Shown: piece by piece, positions 14,287-21,083 of the stretch
Position numbering within the stretch: position 1 is the stretch's first letter
Layout of the letters: each line of letters starts with the position of its first letter
DNA from: JAXLWB01 sp046328715
GTDB taxonomy: Bacteria > Chloroflexota > Anaerolineae > Caldilineales > Caldilineaceae
Length of the DNA: 23,727 nucleotides
Direction: 5' to 3'
NCBI GenBank assembly: GCA_046328715.1
Contig: JAXLWB010000077.1
Span: forward strand, 1-23,727
The notes under the pieces: generated by a model
Told to the model about the DNA's origin: nothing
Database searches by the model: none
Seen by the model: the letters and a program-made list of their open reading frames with translations, nothing else
Made by a program: the position numbers and the translations under genes

Positions 14287-14319
14287 CGCCCCAAAGGTTG
14301 CAAGGAGGAATTTGGGGCG
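14287..14319. other. Perfect 9-bp hairpin with a Shine-Dalgarno-like loop
   Basis: CGCCCCAAA and TTTGGGGCG flank a 15-base loop containing AAGGAGGA. No start codon follows at a useful distance, so it is not a ribosome binding site of a visible gene. It may be a dispersed palindromic repeat. Confidence 0.4.
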
Positions 14320-14646
14320 TGTGGATTGAGGATAGGAATGTAGCCCACCTCGACACTCGAAAATCACCATTGACAAGGCAACTGAAGCTCGTTATACTTG
14401 CACAACACGAAGCGCCTCAACTTGAAGAAAACGTCTACTCTGTATCTCATAGCAAAGAACAAAATTTAACAGTCGTACCGTTACGCATTGGTTTCGGATG
14501 GAAATCTGTAAAACTTCATCCATCAGCACATTTTTTGCAGACTTGTGTAGAAATGTTGTTCATCTGCTTATGTTGCAGCGAGATAAGCGTAAGCTTATGG
14601 CAAGATCCATCGGAAAGCCAGCAGTCCAACAAGGAGCACGTGTAAT

Positions 14647-14900
14647 ATGTCAGAACGAATTCGCATCGGGATCATCGGAACAAGTGGGTATGCACAGGAC
14701 TTGCTCTCCACGCTCGACGGTTATGACGACGCAGAAGTTGCCGCGGTCTGTGGTCGAACTCGTTCGCGAGCAGAGGAATTGGCGAGTAAGTATCCGAGCG
14801 CCCAGGTGTTTACCAACTATGAGGATTCAAAGTACAGCAGGTGCTTGACGCTGCGCTAGAATCTCATCGAACAGGGCAGCGAGTAAAAATCAATTCTTGA
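14647..14900 (+). pseudogene. Gfo/Idh/MocA oxidoreductase with the middle deleted
   Basis: From ATG 14647, with AAGGAG upstream, the frame gives MSERIRIGIIGTSGYAQDL, then AEVAAVCGRTRSRAEELASKYP and VFTNYED. This is the N-terminal NAD(P)-binding Rossmann start of a Gfo/Idh/MocA sugar or alcohol dehydrogenase. At about 14822-14834 the match ends. In another frame, directly after, VQQVLDAALESHRTGQRVKI and a TGA (14898-14900) form what is recognisably the C-terminal tail of the same family. So roughly 60 N-terminal and 22 C-terminal residues remain of a protein normally about 330-380 residues long, joined out of frame. This is an internal deletion of roughly 0.75-0.9 kb. Confidence 0.72.
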
Positions 14901-14955
14901 GGTAGATTCATGGCCCATTCACTTCATTCAGAAGATGTAACTCAAATGAGCAAAT

Positions 14956-15837
14956 ATGAACACACCTAATGTGCAAGAAGGCTATCTTCCCGTCACTGGT
15001 GGTCGAGTATGGTATCGCATTGTTGGTTCTGGATCAGCGATCCCGCTCCTCACACTTCACGGTGGCCCCGGTGTACCGCATGACTACCTCGAACCGCTTG
15101 AGGCGCTGGTCGACGAACGCCCCATCATCTTCTACGACCAGTTGGGCTGCGGCAAATCCGACCGACCCGACGACAGTTCGCTCTGGCGCATTCCACGCTT
15201 TGTAGAGGAGCTTCGTCAGCTCCAGCAAGCGCTTCAGTTAAAGCAAGTACATCTATTGGGGCATTCCTGGGGAACGATACTGGCAACCGAGTTTGCACTC
15301 ACGAAGCCGGTCGGCCTCGTCTCCCGTGTTCTCGCCAGCCCGTCTATGAGTCATGCGCGTATCGTGCAAGATGTGATGCGCTTATGTGCAGAGTTCCCAA
15401 AGGAAGTTCAGTCGGTTATCAAAAATCAGCTTACAGGAAATGGTATGGAAACGGATGCACCTTTGCTGGCTGAAGTGGAGCAGGAATATAATCGGCGCCA
15501 CGGATGTCGGTTGGATCCAGTGCCTGAGGCTTTACTACGGGCAATCGCTGGTATCGGCCAGCAAGTATTGCAAACCATGCGCGGCGGAAATAGCGGCTTT
15601 TCACTGGGGGGCGAACTGGGCGACTACGACGCCTCAGTTCGCCTCCATGAGATCACCATTCCAACACTGCTGACATGCGGTCGGTATGATGACTCCACCC
15701 CAGAAACCACAGCATGGTATCAGAATCTTATACCGGGAGCCGAGATGGTAGTGTTTGAGCAGGGTAGCCATATGCATCTCTTAGAGGAACCGGAACACTA
15801 TTGCCAGGTTGTGCGCGACTTTTTGCACCGTGTCTAA
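14956..15837 (+). CDS. Proline-iminopeptidase-like alpha/beta hydrolase (S33)
   Basis: This 293-residue alpha/beta hydrolase has HGGPG (35-39), the oxyanion loop typical of proline iminopeptidases. FYDQLGCGKSDRP (59-71) is the matching family motif, and the nucleophile elbow is GHSWG (Ser104). The acid is in CGRYDDSTP (Asp245/246) and the catalytic His is in GSHMHLLEEP (272 or 274). These match the peptidase family S33 type that removes N-terminal proline or acts on related amides and esters. The ATG at 14956 lies inside the end of a 19-codon frame (14910-14969), so start selection could be coupled to that. It is intact although its neighbours on both sides are broken. Confidence 0.85.
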   Translation: MNTPNVQEGYLPVTGGRVWYRIVGSGSAIPLLTLHGGPGVPHDYLEPLEALVDERPIIFYDQLGCGKSDRPDDSSLWRIPRFVEELRQLQQALQLKQVHLLGHSWGTILATEFALTKPVGLVSRVLASPSMSHARIVQDVMRLCAEFPKEVQSVIKNQLTGNGMETDAPLLAEVEQEYNRRHGCRLDPVPEALLRAIAGIGQQVLQTMRGGNSGFSLGGELGDYDASVRLHEITIPTLLTCGRYDDSTPETTAWYQNLIPGAEMVVFEQGSHMHLLEEPEHYCQVVRDFLHRV

Positions 15838-15864
15838 CATCAAACTGCAACATCAGGAGAATAT

Positions 15865-16698
15865 ATGACCGACGAAACCCCAAACTCTGTAGCCGTTCTA
15901 GGCTCTTACGTTCGTGCCAATGGCATCAATATCTACTACGAACAGCGTGGAAGCGGTACGCCATTGCTATTGTTGCACGGCGGAACCGGCACGTGCCGCT
16001 GGTTTGATGGGCAGGTTGCGGTGCTGGCCGAGCATTTTCAGGTCTTTACGCTCGATAGCCGTGGTCATGGCAAGACCGATAATCCAACGGGTAGGTTGAG
16101 TTATCGTGCAATGGGCGATGACGTAGCCGCCTTTATCCAGGAGCTTCAGCTTGAACAGCCGCTGCTGGTTGGCTTTAGCGACGGCGCACAAATTGCGCTT
16201 GAGATTGGCATCCGTTATCCCCAAGTGGCGCATGCGCTGGTTCTCTGCGGTGTCTACAGCCGACTGACGGAAAGTGCCATGCGCAGTATGTTTACATTTG
16301 GTGTTGAGGGACCGAACAAGGTGAACTACGAACGGATGGAGCGCGATCTGCCAGGGCTCGTCCAATTTTTGGCGGGCAGAACACACGGGGGCAAGGACCC
16401 GGCTCTGGCGAACTCTGCTCGATCAGATTTCCGAGATGTGGTATGCCCCGCTCGGCTATGTCGAAGCAAGATAACGATTAATGACGGCTCCCACCCTGAT
16501 TGCCGTCGAACTGATCGCAGTGGTTTTATTCCAGTGGAGGAAGCGCTCTACATGTATCGGCTCATCCCCAACGCCGAGTTTGCGATCACCCCCAATGCTG
16601 GACACTTTTTCCCAAAAAGACCACGCATACTCTCTTCGCTCAGATGTGATTTTCTACTGCGCCGTGAGGAAAAAACGGTTACAGGGGATAGCAATTAA
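15865..16698 (+). pseudogene. Alpha/beta hydrolase, frameshifted in several places although open end to end
   Basis: The first 170 or so residues are normal: YYEQRGSGTPLLLLHGGTG, LDSRGHGKTD and the nucleophile elbow GFSDG. From about 16404 the family sequence continues in another frame (WRTLLDQISEMWYAPLGYVEA), then meets an in-frame TAA at about 16469, followed by MTAPTLIAV. At about 16508 it returns to the first frame (TDRSGFIPVEEALYMYRLIPNAE, then NAGHFFP). A further shift at the A run near 16615-16619 moves DHAYSLRSDV out of frame before DFLLRREE. The 277-codon open frame therefore encodes about 35 non-homologous residues in the middle. This indicates decay or sequencing errors, and folding is doubtful. 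Confidence 0.65.
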
Positions 16699-16745
16699 CG
16701 TTATAGGCAGCAGCAAACAACGGCGGTACTAGTAGAAGAGGACGC

Positions 16746-16817
16746 ATGGCAGAACAAAGCCGCACGCAGAATAGCGGTGTAAATCAGTTCTTACAAACCG
16801 AGAAGGATCCTTCTTGA
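16746..16817 (+). CDS. Possible 23-codon leader peptide ahead of the HIT gene
   Basis: An ATG at 16746, preceded by GAAGAGGA, opens a 23-residue frame (MAEQSRTQNSGVNQFLQTEK, then DPS). Its TGA (16815-16817) overlaps the TTG start of the HIT gene. A similar 19-codon frame (14910-14969) overlaps the start of the proline-iminopeptidase-like gene. Neither resembles a known protein; they may be chance frames. Confidence 0.2.
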   Translation: MAEQSRTQNSGVNQFLQTEKDPS

Positions 16818-17282
16818 GTACATGGCCCGTTGATTATCAGGCGCAACTTTCTGGCACTAACTGCATCTTATGTGCGGAAGGGGAGGCCAGAGGAAAGCGG
16901 AGCACGCATTCGTTTCTCTAGTCCCACAGCAGATGGCTATCTACACCTCCGCGGTGTGCAACGCAGGTACGTTGTTGTTATCTGGCGCGGAAGACATGCC
17001 GTGGACCCAACCGATTTATCGGATGCCGAAGACGGCTACTGCTGGCTCGATATGATGCGGGTCAGTCGGGCGATGCAGGAAGTGTACCGTCCGCTCAAGA
17101 TGAACTATCAACTTCTTGGAAATCGGATCGCACATTTGCATTGGATGCTGGCACCTCGCTGCTGCGACGACGTAGCACCCGGTGACCCGTTACCGGGTGC
17201 AGGATATCATGCGTTTCCCGAGGAAGAGGTGCGACGGGACGGTATTGCAGCATTGCGCAAGGCAGTATCGTACATGCCATGA
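16814..17282 (+). pseudogene. HIT-family protein with a one-base frameshift
   Basis: TTG at 16814, with AAGGAT before it, opens STWPVDYQAQLSGTNCILCAEG, the CxxC start of actinobacterial/Chloroflexi-type HIT proteins. The frame then fails at four Gs (16880-16883). Dropping one G gives a continuous protein: CAEG then RPEESGARIRFSSPTADGYLHL, GYVVVIWRGRH-type core (here RYVVVIWRGRHAVDPTDL), then MNYQLLGNRIAHLHWMLAPR. HIT proteins are nucleotide hydrolases or transferases using His-x-His-x-His. Here the triad reads HLHWM, so the third His is Met, a second sign of loss or of a divergent subgroup. Two frames would be annotated if read naively. Confidence 0.65.
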
Positions 17283-17352
17283 ACGGACGTCACTCAACCG
17301 TTTCTGTGGCTCACAGTTGAGCTTTAGCTGCGACACCGAAGCTGATCGACAC

Positions 17353-18243
17353 TTACACCGCCATCGTCCTTCCCGTCCTCCACCTTCCATAATCCGCCCA
17401 TTCCTTGTTCGGCGCACCCATCATCCTCACGCCGAGCACATCGAGCGAAAAGTCGATGCGCTGCTCCATTGTCATATTGGGGTCGGCCCAGCTCGAATAG
17501 AAGGCGATGCCCTGGCGAGCGAGGGCGGCTTTGATTTTGTCGCGGGCGTCGTTCATCTCCTGCGGATAGGGCGGATCGTGGGCGTCGTCGTGGCCAAAGG
17601 ACATGCCCATGTCGCCGGGTCCCCATTCTGCAAAGCCAATACCAGGAACGGCGGCAATCGCATCGACGTTGGGTAGACAATGACGATCCTCGATTTTGAG
17701 ACCCAGCAATAGTTCGCCCTTCGGATTCAGCGGCCATGGATCGGCCAATCTGGCGTACTCAGCGGTCGATAGCCCCCAAATTTCGTTCGCCGGAACTTGA
17801 CCACCTGCCCCACGCAGCCCTTCACCAATGATCTCTCGCCCCAACGTTTGAAAGGGATAGCGCGTAATCTGCACGAATGCCTTCACGGATTCTGCCGTGC
17901 GCGTGTGGGTGTGGAGAATGCCATGCACACCGGCGGTCAAGACATGGCGCGCCTGCCAGGCGTTGTAGCGCACTTCCTCCGGTGTCATGGCATTCGAGGG
18001 TAAGGTGCAGACGACGGTTGGCGTCAAGTGACCGCTGGCTGTCGGACCGCCATCGCGCAGACCACGCATGTAGTTCGTCAATCCGACCGTGTCGAATGGG
18101 TGGTGCTCAAAATCGAGCAGCAACATATCCGCCCAGGTCTTGGCATCCTCCAGACCCGCTTCATAGGTCAGACTGTGGGGATGAGTTGCATAGATCGGCT
18201 GTCCTTGTTCCAGCAGTTCGATACATTTGTTGATGCGTGCCAT
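17353..18243 (-). CDS. HpcH/HpaI-type aldolase (class II)
   Basis: This 296-residue TIM-barrel aldolase is related to 4-hydroxy-2-oxoheptanedioate and 2-keto-3-deoxy-L-rhamnonate aldolases. Landmarks are LLLDFEHHPFD (42-51, catalytic His region), LGLKIEDR with metal ligand Glu185, and WGPGDMGMSFG with metal ligand Asp211. The family uses a divalent metal to cleave or form 2-oxo-4-hydroxy acids with pyruvate as the common product. ATG 18243 has AAAGGA upstream. It starts 29 bases after the stop of the phytanoyl-CoA dioxygenase gene on the same strand, so the two form an operon, probably for breakdown of a hydroxylated or ether-linked carbon source. The true substrate is not determined by sequence. 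Confidence 0.85.
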   Translation of the reverse strand: MARINKCIELLEQGQPIYATHPHSLTYEAGLEDAKTWADMLLLDFEHHPFDTVGLTNYMRGLRDGGPTASGHLTPTVVCTLPSNAMTPEEVRYNAWQARHVLTAGVHGILHTHTRTAESVKAFVQITRYPFQTLGREIIGEGLRGAGGQVPANEIWGLSTAEYARLADPWPLNPKGELLLGLKIEDRHCLPNVDAIAAVPGIGFAEWGPGDMGMSFGHDDAHDPPYPQEMNDARDKIKAALARQGIAFYSSWADPNMTMEQRIDFSLDVLGVRMMGAPNKEWADYGRWRTGRTMAV

Positions 18244-18272
18244 TTTTGGAGTCCTTTCTTGTGAAAGTGGAA

Positions 18273-19199
18273 TTATCGAATACCGCCAACCACCGTGCTG
18301 CGTGGCTGTTCGTCTTTAGGTCGCGTTCCGTTGTCGCAGCCGCCCTCGCCGCTAGGGCGAAGGTAGGGTTTGGCTAGATCTTCTAGCCCTTTCCAGGCAT
18401 AGGGATCCTTGCCAGCGATCATCACGATGTCGCGGTAGTCGGTCACGGCCATATGCTCGCCTTCTTTGGGCTTGCGCCAGGGCAGCAACGATTCGGCGCT
18501 CATGTAGTGGTTGACCAACACCCGGCGGTAGCCGCTTTTGGCGTAGTTGGGCAATGAGCGATGGAGCAGGTAGCCATTGAAGAAGACAATCGCCCCTGCC
18601 TTCACTTCCACTGGGATGGCATCCTCATCCTGATAGGGAAAGCCATAGCTTTCGGTACCGCAGTCAAAGCGTGGATCATTTTGTTGGGCAAAGGGCCAGA
18701 TGACACCCGGCTTGTGCGAGCCAGGGATGACCCACAGACAGCCATTTTCCACCGTCGCATCGTCGAAGGCGATCCAGCCACCGGTCAAACTGCGGTCACG
18801 CGTGGGGATGGCCCATTCATCCTGGTGCCAGGCCTGCCCCGGCTTGCCCGACGATTTGATAAAGAGCATCGACTGCATACACTTCACGTTCGGGCCGATG
18901 ACCTTGGTTAGAACATTGACGATGGTTGGATGGGCCAGGTGCTTTTCCATGATCGGCGAGATTTTGTGGGGGAAATGAATGCAGAGATAGTTGCGCAACG
19001 CCTCATCTTCCGTTGCATCGGCAGGTGGTGGCTCATAGTTCTTGATATCAATTCCCCGCTCGCCGCGGCAAATCAGGGTGGTTTCGGAGCGTAACTCAGC
19101 TAGTTCGGCGGGGCTCAAGGCATTTTCAACAATCAAATAGCCGTTTTGCGCGTAAAAAGCGGCATGTTCAGCCGTGATCTCAGGATAAGTGTGGCTCAT
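18273..19199 (-). CDS. Phytanoyl-CoA dioxygenase (PhyH) family protein
   Basis: This 308-residue Fe(II)/2-oxoglutarate-dependent oxygenase has HxD of the 2-His-1-Asp triad in GQAWHQDEWA (His125, Asp127), the distal His in NGYLLHRSLPNY (His213), and the 2-oxoglutarate-binding Arg in SGYRRVLVNHY (Arg225 or 226). WVIPGSHKPG (156-165) is the family's characteristic strand-turn. These enzymes hydroxylate a variety of small molecules and, despite the name, most do not act on phytanoyl-CoA. ATG 19199 is preceded by GAGGAA. It is the first gene of the two-gene unit with the HpcH/HpaI aldolase, which fits hydroxylation followed by aldol cleavage. Confidence 0.87.
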   Translation of the reverse strand: MSHTYPEITAEHAAFYAQNGYLIVENALSPAELAELRSETTLICRGERGIDIKNYEPPPADATEDEALRNYLCIHFPHKISPIMEKHLAHPTIVNVLTKVIGPNVKCMQSMLFIKSSGKPGQAWHQDEWAIPTRDRSLTGGWIAFDDATVENGCLWVIPGSHKPGVIWPFAQQNDPRFDCGTESYGFPYQDEDAIPVEVKAGAIVFFNGYLLHRSLPNYAKSGYRRVLVNHYMSAESLLPWRKPKEGEHMAVTDYRDIVMIAGKDPYAWKGLEDLAKPYLRPSGEGGCDNGTRPKDEQPRSTVVGGIR

Positions 19200-19486
19200 G
19201 AAGGATTCCTCGGGTGTAGGTTCATCTTACAGACAAGCTTGATGATCCCATTATATGCATGATTGACTAGCCCGACAAACATACCCATTGCGGGTGCAAA
19301 AGCCATGAATTTTCCCATAGACTTGGTTGAAGTCCATAGCTTTTCAGAGGAGAATTGGTATCCCGTAGCGAAAATCCTTTGCGAAAACGAAGAGCAGAGA
19401 AGTTGCTCGGTATGGACTTAAATGTAAGTAAACCGTTACCTATAAATTTAAGATTTTACTTAAACTTATAGACGAGGCCAGTAAAA

Positions 19487-19583
19487 GTTGCACAAACGTG
19501 GGGACATGCGCTCGCCGATGCCCCGCTTGCAGCAACGATCGGCAACTGCAAGGGGGTGGCCCTACGCCTGTTGACCGTGCAAT
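19487..19583 (+). ncRNA. Candidate structured RNA or DNA element (closed by a stem, with competing hairpins)
   Basis: TTGCAC (19488-19493) and GTGCAA (19577-19582) enclose the element; the flanking 19487 and 19583 add a G-T pair. Inside, one hairpin pairs GTGGGG (19498-19503) with CCCCGC (19521-19526), extended by CAT/ATG. A second pairs CCCC plus CTTGCAG (19521-19532, one bulged G) with CTGCAAG plus GGGG (19546-19556). The CCCC at 19521-19524 is shared, so the two hairpins are mutually exclusive. T-rich sequence follows the closing stem. No known family was recognised; strand and function are uncertain. Confidence 0.4.
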
Positions 19584-19771
19584 GTTTCTTTATTTGTCTA
19601 TTCGTCTAGTGAAGCTATGCCTCAAACGTTGGCGCATGGTGATCATTTCGTGCATGGCTGAGGCTCATGTCGAAGCTTGAAGAATTGTGGATGATGGCAA
19701 GTCTCGTACGATCCATCCTTCAGCAAGTTTGCTCTGTTTGCACGAATTTCTAATCATCTAGTAAATGTATC

Positions 19772-19791
19772 GCGCATGTATACTCATGCGC
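19772..19791. promoter_or_regulatory. Palindrome GCGCATG-TATACT-CATGCGC, operator-like
   Basis: Exact 7-bp arms surround TATACT, which itself resembles a -10 box. It lies about 95 bases before the diguanylate cyclase start and three bases before the leader hairpin, so a regulator could bind over the promoter. A good -35 was not found. Confidence 0.4.
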
Positions 19792-19793
19792 TG

Positions 19794-19835
19794 CACTGAG
19801 TACCATTTTTTGCAGTATAAAAGTGGTACTCAGTG
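19794..19835 (+). other. Leader hairpin upstream of the diguanylate cyclase gene
   Basis: CACTGAGTACCA (19794-19805) and TGGTACTCAGTG (19824-19835) are exact inverted copies with an 18-base A/T-rich interior that can extend the stem. It lies 49 bases before the likely start codon, so it may act in the mRNA or as DNA. Confidence 0.55.
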
Positions 19836-19884
19836 AAAACCGCCAGTGTAGCAAGTGACGATCTTTTTTTTGCAAGATAGATCT

Positions 19885-21081
19885 ATGGAATCTTCAACAG
19901 TCTCACCCCTTTTGCATTTACGTAGCCTGGATCGCAAGGATTTTTTGCCTGACATTCTGAAAATTGGTATTTTGACCCTATCCTTGACCTCTGGGCTGCT
20001 TCTATATATCATTTGGCCGATCGATAATCTTGAGGATATGGTGATGACGCTCTGCGCGTTGCTACCCGTGCTGGCAATGTCATCCACCCATATTCTTCAG
20101 CGCCGCATTTATCCCAAATACAATATCTTTGTCAGTGTCTTTAGTATTCTCCTGCTCACCATAACGACCTCGTACGCCATTCCAAGCGCAAGTATCCCCA
20201 TGATGCTCGCACCGATCAGTCTTGTTGTAGGGTCCCTGGCCAGTTTTAATCGTACCCAATTGCGCTGGCTAATCGGACTCGCAGGCACAACTATGCTGAT
20301 TGCAATTTATTGGGGGGCGCGCAGTCACTTTGTGATACCACCTGGCATGCCTGACAATGTTTGGTTTTTTGTGGGCAGCGTTGCGATTGGGGTGATTGCC
20401 GCGTTTGGAATGTTGATGCGCTACCATACGTACATGACGCGCATGATCGTCGAGTTGAAAGTGAAAAATGCGGAGTTGGAACAGGCGCGAGACACACTCG
20501 AAGATACAGTCCGCAAGCGCACGCAAGATCTACTGGTGACGATTGACGATCTGGAGCGATCACGCAACGAGATTCAAACCTTAGCGATCACGGATGGTTT
20601 GACCGGAGTCTTCAATCGCCGGCATTTTATGGAGTTGGCAGCGAGGGCCACCTCTCCCAGCACAAACGATGCAAGCGATCTCTCGATTATACTGTTTGAC
20701 GTTGACGATTTTAAACAGGTCAACGACACCTATGGTCATCAATATGGCGATCTGTTGCTTCAGGAAATATGCAATACGATCAAAGAAATTTTGCGCGATG
20801 GAGATATTTTCGCACGCTATGGGGGCGAAGAATTTATCATTTTACTGCCCAATACCACTCAAGAGACTGCCTGTGCGCTTGCCGAGTCCATTCGCAGCCA
20901 GGTCGAGCAGCGTTCTGTGGTGCGCGATCAGCAGGTTTTGAAAGCAACCCTGAGTATCGGCATCACTACCTCCGTAAACGGCAAACACTCGCTAGACAAG
21001 TTGCTCAAGCTCGCAGACCAGGCTCAGTATCGCGCCAAGAGCAACGGCAAAAATTGCATTTGCTCAAGTAAACCAGCGTAG
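19885..21081 (+). CDS. Membrane diguanylate cyclase (GGDEF)
   Basis: This 398-residue protein has six likely membrane helices (about 23-44, 50-68, 80-98, 103-122, 127-145, 160-180), a coiled-coil linker (about 186-232) and a C-terminal GGDEF domain beginning TLAITDGLTGVFNRRHF (232-248). The active loop reads GGEEF (313-317), a fully active variant, and RDGD (304-307) sits five residues before it, matching the RxxD inhibitory site. It should therefore make c-di-GMP from GTP and be product-inhibited. No EAL domain or known sensor domain is present, so the membrane part is probably the sensor. The ATG at 19885 is chosen over the GTG at 19855. It ends two bases from the convergent cysteine desulfurase. 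Confidence 0.9.
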   Translation: MESSTVSPLLHLRSLDRKDFLPDILKIGILTLSLTSGLLLYIIWPIDNLEDMVMTLCALLPVLAMSSTHILQRRIYPKYNIFVSVFSILLLTITTSYAIPSASIPMMLAPISLVVGSLASFNRTQLRWLIGLAGTTMLIAIYWGARSHFVIPPGMPDNVWFFVGSVAIGVIAAFGMLMRYHTYMTRMIVELKVKNAELEQARDTLEDTVRKRTQDLLVTIDDLERSRNEIQTLAITDGLTGVFNRRHFMELAARATSPSTNDASDLSIILFDVDDFKQVNDTYGHQYGDLLLQEICNTIKEILRDGDIFARYGGEEFIILLPNTTQETACALAESIRSQVEQRSVVRDQQVLKATLSIGITTSVNGKHSLDKLLKLADQAQYRAKSNGKNCICSSKPA

Positions 21082-21083
21082 AT

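Larger units (their letters stand above)
14112..14646. other. Intergenic region between the serine hydrolase and a broken oxidoreductase
   Basis: No credible gene is seen. It contains the promoter candidate of the serine hydrolase, a short ATTTTGC/GCAAAAT inverted pair (14147-14153 and 14177-14183), and a perfect 9-bp hairpin, CGCCCCAAA (14287-14295) with TTTGGGGCG (14311-14319). The hairpin loop contains AAGGAGGA. The open plus-strand frames here do not resemble proteins. Confidence 0.6.
19200..19884. other. Non-coding region with structured elements
   Basis: No credible protein is seen (a 60-codon frame at 19498-19680 overlaps the structured element). The region holds an AAGTCCATA/TATGGACTT inverted pair (19330-19338 and 19411-19419), a TAAGTAAA/TTTACTTA pair (19425-19432 and 19455-19462), the multi-hairpin element at 19487-19583, and two palindromes close to the diguanylate cyclase start. 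Confidence 0.6.

Noticed and set aside
14298..14645. 115-codon plus-strand frame between the serine hydrolase and the broken oxidoreductase
   Set aside because: Composition unlike a protein, begins inside a hairpin, and no homology was recognised.
19487..19583. tRNA in the cloverleaf-like element
   Set aside because: Neither strand shows a GGTTCGA-type T arm, a proper D arm or an anticodon arm of the right length.
19498..19680. 60-codon plus-strand frame in the 19.2-19.9 kb gap
   Set aside because: It runs through the hairpin-rich element, which explains the sequence better than a protein does.
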